From positions 2,485,001-2,549,000 of the forward strand of contig OU015567.1 of the NCBI GenBank assembly GCA_907165135.1: a stretch of DNA of 64,000 bases, written 5' to 3'. The number at the start of each line of letters is the position of its first letter. The stretch's first letter is position 1. Of the stretch, positions 23,894-37,700 are shown piece after piece. Under the pieces are notes generated by a model. The model was not told the origin of the DNA, made no database searches, and worked only from the letters and a program-made list of their open reading frames with translations. The translations under genes and the position numbers were made by a program. The stretch is from Oikopleura dioica (lineage: Eukaryota; Chordata; Appendicularia; Copelata; Oikopleuridae).

Positions 23894-25089
23894 TTATAAT
23901 CTAAAAAAATCATGAAAAATATTCGAATAAGAGTCTTTATAAATACCATGCTCTTTGCATTCTTTCCAGTCGCCATCAGGTTTCGCCTGGAAGTAATAAA
24001 CAATTGGATCATCTTCATCTTCAAAGTAGTCGCAGTCAATATTTTCTGACGTCGCTACATGTTCTTGTGGGACGGGTTCTGAGAATTCTAGATTTTCATC
24101 CAACCAGTAATGCTTTTTAGGGTTCCGCACGATTGGGACAGAGACTTTAAATTTACCAAAATTTTTTTATTCTACTAAAAATGACTAGTAGAATCCATTT
24201 CCGATCCTAGTTTCTCCTAAAAGCCATTTTTTCTGTCATTTTAAAGCTATTTAAAAATACAAAGTTTAATTAGCTTCTGCGCTCTGATTGGTCAGCTGCG
24301 CAAGGGACTTTTTCTAGACTGAAGATTCTTCCATCTGAACAACACAGTCAGAAATTCGACCAATCAGCGCGCGGGAAATGAAAATGTTAATGCTTATGAA
24401 AACTTTAATTGATCAGCCCACAAAAAGTTCGCTGAGTTATAATTTCATTTTAAAACAAAAACTAAAAAGCATTGCTTTTTCTTCTCGGTCTTGTATCCCA
24501 TCCACACTTTTTCCTCGTGACAATTTGCAGCAAGAAACTTTATTATATTCTCAGCCGTTTCCTCAGACTCGATTTGAAGTGGTTTATCTTCATATGAGCG
24601 ACAGTAGCTAACACATTCGTCGAATTGCATCCAGGACTTTTCAAAATCGTACGCTGGAATCGATGATGATGTCGTCGATCATTTCGTTGTTGTTGTGAGG
24701 AGAGTTGCTGTTGTTGACTTCGTAGTTGAAGTATTTGATGTTGGGGAGGATGGTGCTGTAGTTGTTGTCGCTGATGTCGAAATCGCTGAAGTGGAAGTTG
24801 CCGAACTTTGTGAGGTTGCTGATGACGAACTAGATATTATTGAAGTTCTAGTGGAGCTTGAAGTATAAGCTGAAGTATTCATAGTGGTCGAAGAATGTGT
24901 TGTCGCTGATGTCGAAATCGCTGATGTGGGAGTCGGTGAACTATGAGAGGTTGAAGTTGTCGAGCTTGATATTGTTTGAGTTCTTGTCGAGCTCGGAGTA
25001 TTCGCTGATGTATATTTTGTTGTCGAAGAAACTGTTGTTTCCTCAGAAGCGGCAGTTTCTTCTAAAAGGACAACATCTTTCTTTTCCAT
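23894..25089 (-). CDS. Ser/Thr-rich (mucin-like) C-type lectin, 5' end unresolved
   Basis: Likely secreted glycan-binding protein. The 5' exon (to 25089, probably beginning a little upstream after an ACAG acceptor at about 25107) encodes ~130 residues that are mostly Ser, Thr and Ala with repeats of TSAISTSATT, a substrate for O-glycosylation. A C-type lectin domain follows, split over two exons: 24653-24498 (SWMQFDECVSYC, LQIESEETA, VWM) and 24144-23894 (HYWLDENLEF, then a Cys-containing acidic tail). The intron between the lectin exons fits only with a GA donor (ATGG|GATAC). The mucin-to-lectin junction and the signal-peptide exon could not be fixed. The usual WND and EPN calcium motifs are not evident, so sugar binding is uncertain. 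Confidence 0.55.
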
Positions 25090-25558
25090 ATAAAGCGGTT
25101 CCAGTAAAACTGTTCCAACAAGACAAAATCAAATTGCGTACAAAAAAATCTGTAACCATTTTCTCTTTTTTTTCCGGAGACATTATTTATAATACTTAAG
25201 ATCAGGTCATTCGAATGTTTTATCCTTTGCGCTTTATTTGTTTATGCGGAAGAGCAGCTGCCTAAGATACATTTTCCGCGAGTATTTATCAATGATTTTA
25301 TGCGCTTTTTGTCAGGCAAGAGCAAGGTCTTTGCGAATAAACATCGCCTTTCGAATGGTTGTTCCTAGAAAACAATCAAAGATTTCAAATCATAAAATTT
25401 CTTTCAATATTACTCCTCAAAAAATAATCTCTTTGAAGAGTTCGCCTTACATCTCGCAAAAACGGGAAATTACAATATCTGACATGCGTCTAAAGAATCC
25501 GGCTTATCCTTCCTTACCTTATTTTCTCGCACCTCCACTCTCTAATGGACGCGACATT

Positions 25559-25565
25559 TATATAA
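25559..25565 (+). promoter_or_regulatory. TATA box of the peptide-precursor gene
   Basis: TATATAA lies about 66 bases before the ATG at 25631, a spacing fitting a short leader. Confidence 0.45.
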
Positions 25566-25630
25566 TCGACAGATTTCCGTCTTTCAATCAGAATCGAAGT
25601 CCGAATAAAAAAAGGAGAAAGGATAAGAAA

Positions 25631-26021
25631 ATGAACTTTTTAAAACTTTTTGGTGTTTTCGGAACCATGGTTTCTGCAACGGATTTTTCGCTGACTGACA
25701 TGGCCAATGTCTATCAGGTAATAATTTCTAATAATCAGTTATAATTATGAAACCTTCTAAATTAACCTTAATTTCATCAAAAACATAATTGAGGTGCAAG
25801 AAATAGACTGAGAAATGAAAAATATTTGAATACAAAACACTAAATGCTCTTAATTATGACTCTATTTTGAAACAAAAAGATCAATTTAAAAAACATGTTT
25901 TCAGAAACGCAGCGGCTACTCGATGCCCTTCGTCAAGCGGGCCAACATTGGCGACCCGATGCTACGACGATTCATTGCGCTCATGGATCAGTTCGAAGCA
26001 GAACAGGCTGCTCGAAATTGA
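25631..26021 (+). CDS. 67-aa neuropeptide-like precursor with two KR sites
   Basis: Exon 1 25631-25717 encodes a signal peptide (MNFLKLFGVFGTMVSA) and a short spacer; exon 2 is 25905-26021. The mature region reads YQ-KR-SGYSMPFV-KR-ANIGDPMLRR. Two dibasic KR sites thus frame the octapeptide SGYSMPFV, and the remaining ~26 residues form an amphipathic C-terminal piece. There is no glycine before the second KR, so the octapeptide would not be amidated. Introns are GT-AG, phases agree, and AATAAA lies about 15 bases after the stop. No known neuropeptide family is recognised. The layout (signal, dibasic sites, under 70 aa) is what supports the call; processing is inferred. Confidence 0.68.
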
Positions 26022-29000
26022 AATTGAAATTTTTCTTTGAATAAATGAATTTTTCTTCTCTTTTCTTTTTTTGCTTGAATAGTTTCTAAAAATTTAAAAA
26101 ATTAAGCGTTCTCTTTTTTTTTGTTTTCTAAGCTTCGCTTATCAGAGTGTTCTAGCTGTGAACACAAATAGCGATAGAGCCAGGGCCCGTCTTTCGCGTA
26201 AGAAGAAAAACCGATGAAGACAAGAAGATATTCTAGAGCTTCTAAAAGAATATTTATCTATCATTTCTTACCCATCGAAAATGGACGAGTTCAGAAAACC
26301 TCGATTCAGATGACGCCTTTTTCCAACAAAGCCCAACAAAAGAGGGTCGAAACAGAATTTTTGATGCAATGACTTTTATCAGTAAAACTTCACCGTCGAA
26401 GATTTTCCAAAAGCGATCTTGCCCTCTTTCGACTCGTAAACTTGGCCTTTTAAAAGTCCCATTTTCAACTTCCCGAGTTTCCAGTTTGAAAAGTGATCAT
26501 TAGCGAAGTTCTGAAGCTTTACGAAGACCGCGATAGCTTATCGATAGATAGGGCCTGAAAATTATGGTCGCGAATTTGAACCCTATTTTGACTTGTATAA
26601 CGATAACCGTAGCGGTGGTCGCCAGTCGAGATTTTGGCAATAAAAATGCTCTTCTGTATCTCTTCCTCGGATAATTGCTCTTCTGGAAAAGAGGTTGAAT
26701 CGGTACGACACTATTTTACCTAACCCTAACACAGAACGAAAAAAATGATAAAAAACGAAGAAAATCCAATTTCAACCAGCTCATCTCCGGGTGACTTCTA
26801 AAGAAGCGGCGAGTAAAGGTCAATTCCACCGACCGCAGCTGGGTGAAGAAAGCACCAAAAACAACCTCACAACCGGAAATGAATGTGTTGCATCAACCTT
26901 TTTTCTTGCAAGAAGGATAAGGATACGGATTAAGTTGACAAAAAGATGGGATAATTATGACCAAAATTTTGGTCAGATTTTAGACCAATAAGATGGTGGA
27001 GTTTGGCTGACTTTAATAATTGGCCAATAAGATAACGAGTCGTCGCAGAATTTCAAATTTTTTTATAGATTTTGTCGACTCGAAAATCCACCCAATTCGT
27101 AGCTTTTTATCTCTCTCCTCAAAATTTATTACTCTCCAAATTTTGGTCCAAAATTCACGTTATTTCTAGTTTCCTTTCCGCAAACACATGTTTGCACTTT
27201 TCTGGTTCTTTTTATCCGACGTCATGTTTCTTCAGAAAAGCGCGTTTGTTTTGCGTTTGCGATAAGCTTTCTCCTTTGCGAACCGTAAACTCGCCCTCAA
27301 AATACCAAATCTTTCCAATTCTTCTTTCTGCCAATCAATTCTTTGTCAATCAAGACGAAAAATACGAGTCATTTTTAATTGTCGCGAAAATAAAAGCGCG
27401 GCCACTTGTCTCTCTCTTAGAAAGTGTAGGACACGGATTTGAATATGTCAAAATCAAAAGGCAATTATCATCTGCTTATCTGACAAGCTGCATGAAAGAT
27501 AGAAGCCGCCATGTCAAGCGACATTTGAATTGAAACTGTCAATTTTTAACTGCAATATTTTTTTGTAATAAAATAAATTTCTTGGTATATATAAGTCGCT
27601 GGATCTTTCTATGACGACTTGAAAAAACAAGCAAACCGAGCGGGCTCAGATTGAGACCATCTGCGGATGTCATGATCATTGTCAAGCGCTGACAGCTTGA
27701 TTTGTTTGAGCACTTGTACATCCATCAATAACACAGTGGCTTTAGCATCACAGGCGACGGAAGGTTACGAGATCGTTGATTCAAAAACAGTCTTTTTTCG
27801 TTGACACCCTTAATGAAGAAACCTGTGTCAGCGTCTTACTCAGGCTTCTACGCAGATCAGCATTGTATTGCTTCTTCATAAGTAATGAATCATAACCGTC
27901 ATTTTCAAGTTCACGGTGTTGATTTTTCTCCAGAAAAGACGAAGATCAAACAACGGAGGTCTCCTTAGTGGAGGCTAAGTCAAAGAGGAAATTTTTCGAA
28001 CACAGTTCTTTTGAGCTTATGTCAGCATGAACTTGAGCTCAAGACTGGCTGAAATCGGAGCGAAGCGATTATCCTCAGAACTCAACGGGAACGTTTTATA
28101 CACGCTTCTTGAGCTTCACAGTTATCGTGAATTGTAAGAAGCCTGGAAGTGCGGGGGATCAGGAAAGATCAGTCAATGGCAAAATCATTTCAGTATAGCT
28201 CGAGGAAACTCACTAGAAGTCTGAGAAAAAATAGGCTCCTCACGAAAACGAATAAATGATTCGAGCGAAAAGCAATGGAAGTCTTTTTTGTCAGTTTTAT
28301 TATCAGATTCATTGAATGGAATAATTTGATAAAGAAATAAATTCGATCATAACAACTCCCATTTTGCGGAAAAAGTTTATCGACAATACTCAGACTCTCA
28401 ATTCAGTTCAATTTGTCCCTGTCTGCCCGTTTCCTCCGCGCTCAGAGGGCGCTCCTGAGCCACGAGCGCGCGTTTTCCGCATCCCTTTTTCTTCTGATCG
28501 TGACTTTGAGGCGGCGCCAGAGAGCGCGTTTTCAGCGGGTTGAGGCGAAGAAATAAATTTGAATTTCTCTCGCTCTACTAAATTTTTTGCCATCTTGAAT
28601 CAGAAACAGAGGCGTTTCGGCATCGAAAAAAGATTGCATCAAGTTTTGCTTTTTGACGTTTTGAAGAAACAAAATTTTCAGAGAAAATCAGATTTTGAAA
28701 AAATAAAGAAGATTTGAATAGAAAACGAAAACGACCGGTTAAATAAAAATCGAGAGTGTAAATTTGAATAAGAAGAAAGAATTCTTTTACGAAAAAGCTT
28801 AATCTAAAAAGGTAATTCGACAAATGATTTTCAATTCTGAAGAACTAGAATTTTGCTAAAACAATCAGTTTTTGACGGGAAATTATAGAGGATCGGAAAA
28901 ATAGGGATTCAAATTTAAAGAGGTGCAATTTGTTTTTGATTGGTTGACTAAGACAATAGCGCGTTCTGATTGGCTTAGAAAAGCCCTATAAGATCTTGGA

Positions 29001-30826
29001 CCAAGGCGCTCGAAAAACGAAAATCAGCATGAAAAATCTTTCCGCCTAATGAAAATAAGCATCAATCCCGCCAAGCGATATTAGATTCTCCGGGAACACA
29101 ATTCAATTAATCTGATCCCGCGCGACGCGCTTTCGAAATTTCTAGAGCTCCCGTAGCGAAACTAAAAACCCGCGGAAAATCAAACATCTGTCAATCTTCC
29201 ACTCTCTTCTTTTTTAGAAAAATGAGGCGGCAATTGAAGTACCATAAAATTTTAGGGTTTTAGGAAAATCTGGTTATTATTTTTCTTAAAAAAATTTAAA
29301 ATGGTCGTTATTTTTTCTTGATTTAATGTATTATAATTTAAGGGCATCATCGTTATAAATTTCTCTGATCAAAATTATAGGAAGTCCCTTAAGAATTCGT
29401 TTTTTTTTATTTTGAAAATCAAGCGTTAGGAGCCTAGAAAATGCCATGTTATCCCAGACGGGTTAAAAAGACCAATCCAAGGTTAGAACCTTATTTTGAA
29501 CGTGACAGTCGGCGATGAACTTTTGGTAAATCTGCGTAAAGTGGATTTCTCCAGAATCACAATCTCGCTCTACTTTCGACCGCAGAATCGACATTTATGG
29601 GTCCTGTCCCTTAATTTCTGCCTCCCGTGGCAGATTTCTGTCATCAATTTATTATGCAAAGCAGCCTTTTTAGAAATTAAAAAAGGAATGAAAGAAAATC
29701 GAGTTATCAAACTGACAGGTGCTTGATTTTACGGCGGGATTATCCGATTTATGAGTCATTACTTACGAGAGTCGCAGTAAAATTATCGATAAGGTTTCGA
29801 TAAAATTAAAACTCAATCGAAATCGGCTGATTTCTAAAGGGAAATGGATTAGATGAAAGATCGTTAATTTTTTGAAGAGAACGCGGTTCGTTTTTGGGAA
29901 AACATAAAATGTTCGATTATCGCTTTAATGAGTTGGTTAAACAAGAAGATAAAGTGTCGCTGTACTGACTCAAATCACTTTTTACTGTAAAAGAGCGCAT
30001 CTTAATTCAGTCTTACTAGAATAAAGGGCTTCCTGAAAAACGAGTTTAAGGGAGTCAATCCGTTAATCCTAAAAATGAAAGCCTTTCCCCTTGCCAGTCG
30101 CAAGTCGCAAGTTGGAAGTCGCAATTTGCAAATCTGAAAATCAATCCCTTCAAACTCCGCAATAGCGAGTCAGAGGAAACGCGAGAGAATAATGCTTACG
30201 TATGTGGTCTTGCGTTTCGTTTCTTATCAGGGTTGGAAAATGACCACGGTCGAGGGGCTTTCCTTTATCACATTAAACTACTTAAGATAGAAGCCACTTT
30301 ACTTATGACCTATTTTAAACGGAAAATCGAGTCGTTTTTTGCCAGAAATTTTGTTTTCTCAAAGAAGATCCTCAAAAAACTTGTCCTTTTTGAAGCTCAT
30401 TTCTTCTCCCCGAAAACGAGCGCTTTCGAGCGCGCGGGGCCGTCAAGCTGCATTTTCATTCCGCGCTGGCGGCTGGTGGATATATTTACACACCTAACTG
30501 ATCTATAATTTTCGCCTCTCGCCTACTCCTTAACCCCTTAGCGCGCCTTCTAAAGCGTGTCCCGCGCGGGCCGCTGTTCAGGCCGCTGACGCCGGTGCGT
30601 CTTCGCTACGCGGAAATGACCAGTTGCTCAGTTTCCTTTAACACGCATCTCAAACATGCCTGTAGCAAGCTTTTTGAACTCGAAAACCTACAACCATCCT
30701 CCTCGTCAGGTACTAATTACTACGAAGCAAGTGCAACGCAACAAACTTATCTAATCATACATTACTTGAGGCTCTTAATTAAAATTCAGTAAAACAAAGT
30801 TTTCGAGACAAAAAATAAAATTCATT
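26022..30826. other. Long gene-poor stretch
   Basis: No convincing gene in 4.8 kb. Short open frames lack splice or family support; a minus-strand 61-codon frame at 28408-28593 (basic, Gly/Ser/Arg-rich) is the most protein-like but has no other evidence. One exact copy of the 13-mer TTGACACCCTTAA is at 27801-27813. A GC-rich patch lies at 30420-30640. Confidence 0.45.
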
Positions 30827-30929
30827 GAAATCGAGAAGCCGCTTGCGGCTTGGAGATATAAACATTTTAGCCGCGCTTCACGCGGCTTTTTGGTGTTATA
30901 CTCGAAGCCGCAAGCGGCTTCTCGATTTC
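30827..30929. repeat. GCCGC hairpin element, family A
   Basis: Perfect inverted arms GAAATCGAGAAGCCGC... and their complement enclose an inner GCCGCGC...GCGGC hairpin. It is one of five similar copies between 30.8 and 38.7 kb. Confidence 0.75.
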
Positions 30930-32061
30930 TATAATTCTTATCTTTTTTTCGAAAAACTTCTTTTTCGAGGTCTAGATCCTTAATTAAGTCGTGCTCAATA
31001 AAAGCCAACATCTCACATTTCAAAAAGAAAGCAACGTTTTTTTGAAAAAATCGGCTTTGGCCGTTGATTTTTATCCGCAGATCGGAAGCGCAGTCTGATT
31101 TCTCGCAAAATCGCGAAATAGAGGATCAAATTTATCCCGGGCTGATCCGTTGATACGACCGCCAGAGTGGCGCAGCACCTTTCAGATTTGCGCGGTCGAT
31201 AGTCGCCCACAGAACAGACCCAGAAACATTGGGAATAACATAATGATAAGGTACTATCGTTCGGGAGGGATTCGATGTATGGTGTCTGATAGTGGACGTA
31301 GTTCCTACATTGCAAATTGAGGGGCAATTGAGGCCAGTTAAAGAAGATCAGACGAAAATTGACGGCAATTTTGAGTTGTTAATTTTGGTGTAAGACATTT
31401 ATTGAATTGAGGAATACGGTAATTCGCTCAATTAAAGAAAGATACATTTTTAAAAGAAAAAACTTGACAATTTAAGTTCAAAGAATGGTATTCCGAGGCG
31501 TGTGGCTTGGAGTAAACATACTTGTCAAAATTGCGCGGTGAAATTCGCGCGCTTTCTCTCATTTTTCGCGCGGCAGATACATTTTCCCGGCGATAAGCAG
31601 CAGACCACGCCCGCTGAGACCAGGAATCTCATTTCTGGATTATCCAAAAAATCATGGAAGAATTTCATCTTTTTAACGCAAAAATGAATTGAAACCGCGG
31701 TTGGTATTGAAGGTGGTCTCGAATCAGACAACAGCTTGTGGTTACTGTATCTTTCAGCAAAGGTTAATCTGTTCAATGTCTAAGAAAATGCTCCCTGAGC
31801 ACCAAAATTATTTCGCGAATGCTTCACATTAGTTTCCCTCGATTCAGCAAGAAGTAAAACATTGTAAACCCAACTTGCGGTTTTCAAACGACTGGTCCTT
31901 TTTCTCATTTCATTTCTAAAAACAGAATCGAGCCGACACGTGTAGCGAAAAATTTTGCAATGCAAGCAAGCGCAAATATTTTTCAACCTTATAATTTCGA
32001 ATTGAAACATGCACGTTTTAAAGTTTTGAACTGACGTCATTAAGAAAGATTTTCACCATTG

Positions 32062-32257
32062 AAACTGGGCTCGGCAACCTGTGTAGAAAACCTGAGTCAG
32101 GGCCTGGACGACAAAAAATTTAAAGCCGCGTAGCGGCTTTTTAAAAAACGAAGCCGCTTTGCGGCTAATTTAAAAAAAAAGCCGCTACGCGGCTATTCAT
32201 AACTTGTCCTTCAGACCCTGACTCAGGTTTTGGACACAGGCTGCCGAGCCTAGTTTT
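32062..32257. repeat. GCCGC hairpin element, family B
   Basis: Outer arms (CTCGGCAACCTGTGTAGAAA and its diverged complement) enclose CCTGAGTCAGGG arms and three inner GCCGC stems. It is related to the element at 42165-42365 by the CCTGA(C/G)TCAGG and GCCGCGTAGCGGC parts. Confidence 0.7.
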
Positions 32258-32709
32258 AACGGGGAAAAGCCTTCAAAATATTTCTGCGTCTGAAAATCCG
32301 GCTCTAGAATTCGCGAATTGCAAGAACTTGTAGTGCGGAACTTAAGACAGGTTACGTGAATATTTTTGGTTACGAAAGCAACTTATTTCAACTCCCGTAG
32401 CTGCGCGAAATTACGAATTCACATTTTTTTTCTTTTTACTCTTGAATTTCAAATTGTTCATGAATAAAACGAAATTCATTAAAATTACTATTTCGCTTTC
32501 GCGGGAAAATTATCCCAAGCGACGACTAGTAATTCTGCGTTCGAGCAAAAATGCAAAAACGCTGGAATTTTCAATTTTGAAAAAACACCCGCGACGTGGC
32601 GCGGTTCACACGTTTTTGAGCGCTTTTTGGAATTTTAATTTTACAAGACGCACGTTCCGAGAAAGCGCTTTTTGAATATTGTTCTTTGATTTTTCAGAAT
32701 ATTCAATTT

Positions 32710-32887
32710 ATTGAAAAAGAAGGAACCCTTACTCATTTACTAAGGAAAAGCGAGAAGCCGCTTGCGGCTTCGAGTTTCACAAGAATTAAGCCGCGCTTTG
32801 CGCGGCTTTTTTGCTTGTTTCTCTTGAAGCCGCAAGCGGCTACTCGCTTTTCCTCAGTCTATGAGTAAGGGTTCCTTCTTTTTCAAT
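32710..32887. repeat. GCCGC hairpin element, family A, extended arms
   Basis: Arms of about 65 bp start ATTGAAAAAGAAGGAACCC and are complemented at the right end. The inner part matches the GAGAAGCCGCTTGCGGCTTC core of the other family A copies. Confidence 0.75.
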
Positions 32888-33880
32888 AGAAATGATATTT
32901 TGATAATGAGTTCAGCTTATCGCAACCCTCCAAAAATTTCATAATCGCTCCATAAAAAGCCTGCTAAGGGGGTAATGCCGCTCTGAAACGGGCGCTCCTT
33001 AGCGGTCGGCTAAAATTTCGCGACCACAGCGGGCGGTCATAATGAGCTACTTTCGCTGGTCGCTCTAGAAACCGACCAATTGCGGTGGCAGTTCAACCTA
33101 TCTGGAGTCGATTCCCGCTTCTCAATCATTATCAGACTGAGTCGGAAATCGGTAAAATTACGCATGAATATTTATGAGACGCTTTCTTTCCCGAGGAAAA
33201 ACGGGAATTTCTGGGACTGTCGAGAGTCGTTTTTGCGGCTTTTTGGACGGCGACAGGTTAAAACCCGCACGTTTAGGGGAAGATTCATGGAAATAGGTTA
33301 ATATTTCAATATTTCAGCCATTTTCCTTGGCGAGCTATTTTTGCGAAGATTGCGATTCCGTGAAAAAAGCCTTCTAAGAGACAAACAATCACGTAAAAAC
33401 ATTAGAGGGCTAGATCCTTCTGGCCCCGCTTGACGAAAATATTTATGTCCTTGTGATTCAATTTCAAGCCCGCGAATTTGTAAACAGGAACGAATCGAGG
33501 CGCTATTTTTCCACGTTGAATAATAGAACATAAAGTGCGGGCTTTTTTTGGATTTTAATGAGTTAGCCAAATTTTAACCCGTTCTGTTTCTCTTGCACAA
33601 AATTTGCGTAATCTCACTAAAACTCAAGTATTTACCCTGAAAAAGAGTTAAAAATAAATCAATTAATAATATCTATTTAAAAATTTATTATTAAAAATAT
33701 CCCGAGAAAATAAGGGTGAACCTGTAAGCTAATTATGCCAATTATTTTGATTACATTGATTAAATTTCACGCAAGGAACTCAAATTATTTTCATGTTTTA
33801 TAACAAAAAGTATTTCCAAAAATAAAATGACACCGTAAAAAGTCAAATTTTCTGGATCTTACTAATAACTTAAATTTCTA

Positions 33881-33956
33881 AGGGCTTTCTAAATCTGTAT
33901 TATACTCCCACCCTACTAAGCTAGAAAAAACGCTCAAATATTAGTGATTTCCCCTA
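33881..33956. repeat. Lone end of the 959-bp fold-back hAT-like family
   Basis: Matches the right ~75 bases of the element ending at 4728 (CCCACCCTACTAAGC, TATTAGTGATTT, CCCTA). No opposite end was found nearby. Confidence 0.6.
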
Positions 33957-34610
33957 CTTATAAGTATCCCACCCTTTTTCAAAACAACAAACAACCACTG
34001 TCTTCTGGCTAGCAAGAAACAAACGTCATTGTTGAGTTTTGTCCAATTCCTCGGAAATGCCCAAACGACTTTATTTTTGCAAAAATGTCAATATCCGATG
34101 CTCCAAATTCTGATCCTTTTTCCAGGATCAATGAGACACCTCAGAGTCTTTTTTTCTCGAAAAATGAGTCAGAAAAACTGTTCTACAAGAGAAAAAAAGA
34201 TGCTTGGAATTGCACAATTTCAAATTATCCTGATTATTTTCCCGCCGCTAATTTATAATTAGCCGCGGTAATAACTCGCAAAAACACCTCGTTCCCCCGT
34301 TCCATGTTTTCAATTTTGACCGCCAAAATATTCTCAAATTTTAAAATTAAAAATTTCAAATTTTCAGCGGCGAAATTATGAAAACAGCTCAGTCCAAGTT
34401 CTCAATAAATCCTGAGCAGCGAGGCGAAAGAACCCGCTGCCAAAATACCGCTGAGGGTTCACCCGTACCACCGAAGCTCGCATTGACAAAATACGTTACA
34501 AAACATGTTTCATCCCTTTTAGGAGGATAACAGTTGTTTGCTCAAAATGGTTTTTCAGGAAGCAGTTTTTTTCTCACTAATCTTTTTCAAGGTCAAAAGA
34601 AGTAGGTCGC

Positions 34611-34697
34611 TTTCGAGTCAAAAAAAAGCGAAAAGGGCGGCTATGCGCGGCTTTAATTTTTTTTTGACTCAAAGCCGCAAGCGGCTTTTCGGCCTTA
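34611..34697. repeat. GCCGC hairpin element, partial family A copy
   Basis: GAGTCAAAAAAAAGCGAAAA...TTTTTTTTGACTC arms with GCGGCT stems, lying just upstream of the LARP6-like start. Confidence 0.55.
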
Positions 34698-34762
34698 CGC
34701 AATAATAGTTTTTGTTTTTTTCTTTGTAGAATCAAATTTTTAACTGTTTATTTTCAGGTTGA

Positions 34763-37700
34763 ATGAACCCACTCCTCGTCAACGCAAACTATGCTCCGAC
34801 GACTCAACAGCAAATCCTCCTCCAACAGCAGCAACTTCTCCTCCAAGAAATCGCCATCAAGCGAGCCCAGGTAAGACCAAAAGCTACAGTAACAGGAAAC
34901 GCAAGTAAGAAAAGCTCCCTTACGCGCTGGCGAAAAATTTTTGAAACCTAAGGAGCACTTCTAATCCTTTCAAATCCGATCTGTTCAAGAGCCCAAAGTA
35001 TACCAGCTTTCTATCGTGTTCTCTCAAATCCTAGGTTACAGGACAGAATGAGTCAATCCTTTCGGACCTTTGTTTTTCTTGAAGCTTTTTTGACTGTTAA
35101 ATATAGAGAAGCCGCTTGCGGCTTCGAGTTGAAATAAAAGCTGCGCAAAGCGCGGCTCCTTTTGTTTTCTACTCGAAACCGCAAGCGGCTTCTCGATCTT
35201 ATACTTCCCTTCTACCTTTCTTTCCCAAACACCGTTTTCAGCTCCTCCAGCAGCACCAGCAGCAGTTAGCACAAGCTCAAGCTTACCAGCAAGCTCAAGT
35301 CGCCCAAGCCCAAACTTTCGCAACTCACAAGTCTGCCACTTTCCAGCCAACTTTCATCACTTCCCGAAAAGCGATTTCCAGCTCACCCGAGCTCCAATCC
35401 TCTGGAACATCAAGTCCGGTGACGCATCACTTCAAAACCTTCGATTCTATCGAAGATCATGAAATTCCGTCGCCTGAGCTTCAGCGAAAAATAACGCAGC
35501 AGGTAAATTTTGTTGAAAATAATCAAAATATTTCTTTCACGCTGTGAGATAACACGAGAAACACGTGATAAACGAATATCGCGATTTGATCGAGAAATTA
35601 TTTTCAAAATAAACTCTTTTCGATTTAACCTGTCAAAGAGCAAATTTTGACGATTAACGGAACATGAATTAATTTGGTCATTTTCTTGATAACAACGGTT
35701 GGTTAACCTTGTAACTCATTTTTCTTTTTGCAAGAGGGGCTTGTTCTTATTAACCCTAACTAGAAATTAGGCCATATTTCGAATTTAAGTGCCGACTTTC
35801 TCAAGTCCCTTTAGCCCGTTAAAGAGTCTCATTATGGCTTAACCTGTGATAGGAGTTATTAAGGCTCTCCGCCCTCCTTTTTTTGAAGGAAACTCGAAAC
35901 GGTCTGAACCCTTCAAAATCGCTCTGAAGAATGCATAATGAAACCTGGTGTTTACAAAATTGTACTAAACTAAATTCGTGTTACAGAAGTTCGAGTATGA
36001 GTAAGGGCATAGCACTTGAACGATTGAGAGGCTCGTGAGGGTTCTGAGGAAGTTTTAGGCTTCGAGCTTCAAGTGTGGCACTTTTTCTAAACACTGTATT
36101 TTGCTTGTTTTTGTAATTGATATTTATTCAGTGGATATTTTGGCAATAAATAATTGAAGATTGAAACTGATCGGCTATTCATTTTCTTCGAACAGTTTTC
36201 CGTGAATTACGTTTCGATGAATTAAGGGTGAATATAGTCACTATATTACAGTAAAAACCCAAAAATTGGCCGGTTTTCAGATGTAAATTCCCGAAAAAAG
36301 CGGCCAAATTTTGGGTTTTTTTTGCCGGGTAGCCAAGTTTCCATTTCAAAAAGCATAGTCTCGAAATTTTCGAAAATCGGCATGATTTTCACATTTTTGA
36401 TAAATTCTATTCAAATTTTTGCTTGTTTGAAGACATTTTTTTGAGAATTTTGTCATTTAAAATGATAAAAACACTCTAAGAAAGCTAAAAATGATCAGAA
36501 ATAGCATCATTTTGGCCCAATTCGGATTCAAAATTTTTTATTTTTGAAAAAGCGGCCAAATTTTGGGTTGATTTCAGGTTCTAAAAAAGGCGGATTTAGA
36601 CAAAAAACGGCCAAATTTTGGGTGGGCAAATTTTGGGTTTTCACTGTATAGTGATGAATAAGTACTATAAGTCCAATCCCTCAAAAAGCCGGTAATGATT
36701 TGATTTTCCGCGAAAACCAGTAAAACCGAACTTAAAAATGATAGAGTTTGCATAACTCGCTGCGGTGCGGAACATTCCACCTGCATTCTAGAGCAGCCGC
36801 TTTAACTCTTTTCATACCTCTACTCTTTGTTTCTAATTTTCGCTCAATCTATGCTCAACCTTCACCAAACCCATGTTTTCGCCCTTGTTAGAGAACAAAA
36901 AACGATGCAATTTTCTGGTAAAAAATTTTCGAAAAAACTTCGAAAATACTGGTTTTGGGAGGATAATTTGTTGAGCGAAAAATTGGTTGTTACAAAAAAA
37001 AAATCCTTGAAAGCATAAAATTACAGTTATGAAAGGATGAAATCAAAGCCGCTTCGCTAGAAAACTTCACAATAACTTGACTTCTTAGAATCAGCCCTTT
37101 TTTTGTCTGTTTCGAAAAAGCCCCTCCGGAAGTTTTCGCTTCGTCTCTGTCGTTTTTCTGTTTCCAGCTCGATTGTATTTTGGCTTCAAACAGGAAGACC
37201 GCGTTTTTTGAGTTTGTTCAAGTTCCGTATTTATTTTTGCTGTACTGTCGGAATCGATCTCATGTGAGCGATAAGGAGGAACGGGCCCGGAAACAGAACG
37301 AGTAGTCGTGACTGTCAGTTGATCGTTGGTTATTACGTTTCGAGAGACAGGCATTGACATCATGTCAGAGGAGGATCCGGTTTGGAGGAACCTGAGGAAT
37401 GCTCTGAGCAAATCGGACCTCTAATTTCAAGATTTGAGAGTCTCTTTTGATCGATTGATGATCGATGATGTTTAGAATTTCAAAAATGATTAATTGATCT
37501 GAACCAAAATAGTCTAAGACAGAGTTAAATCGGTAGATTTCCGCGAATTTCGCAGAATTCGGCAGTCTGGTCTGACGAAATAATTGCAAGACAATATTCG
37601 GCGATTATGATCCCAGCTTGGAACGTAAAAACTTTTCATTGATCGAGAAAATAAGCTCAAGGCCAACTTTTGTGGCAGAAATTTTTTTTCGAAAAAAGCT

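Noticed and set aside
25238-25744. 168-codon plus-strand frame over the start of the peptide gene
   Set aside because: It runs through the TATA box, leader and donor of the better-supported precursor and lacks coding character.
27072-27533. 153-codon plus-strand frame
   Set aside because: Low-complexity composition, no splice or promoter signals and no family likeness; probably chance in AT-rich DNA.
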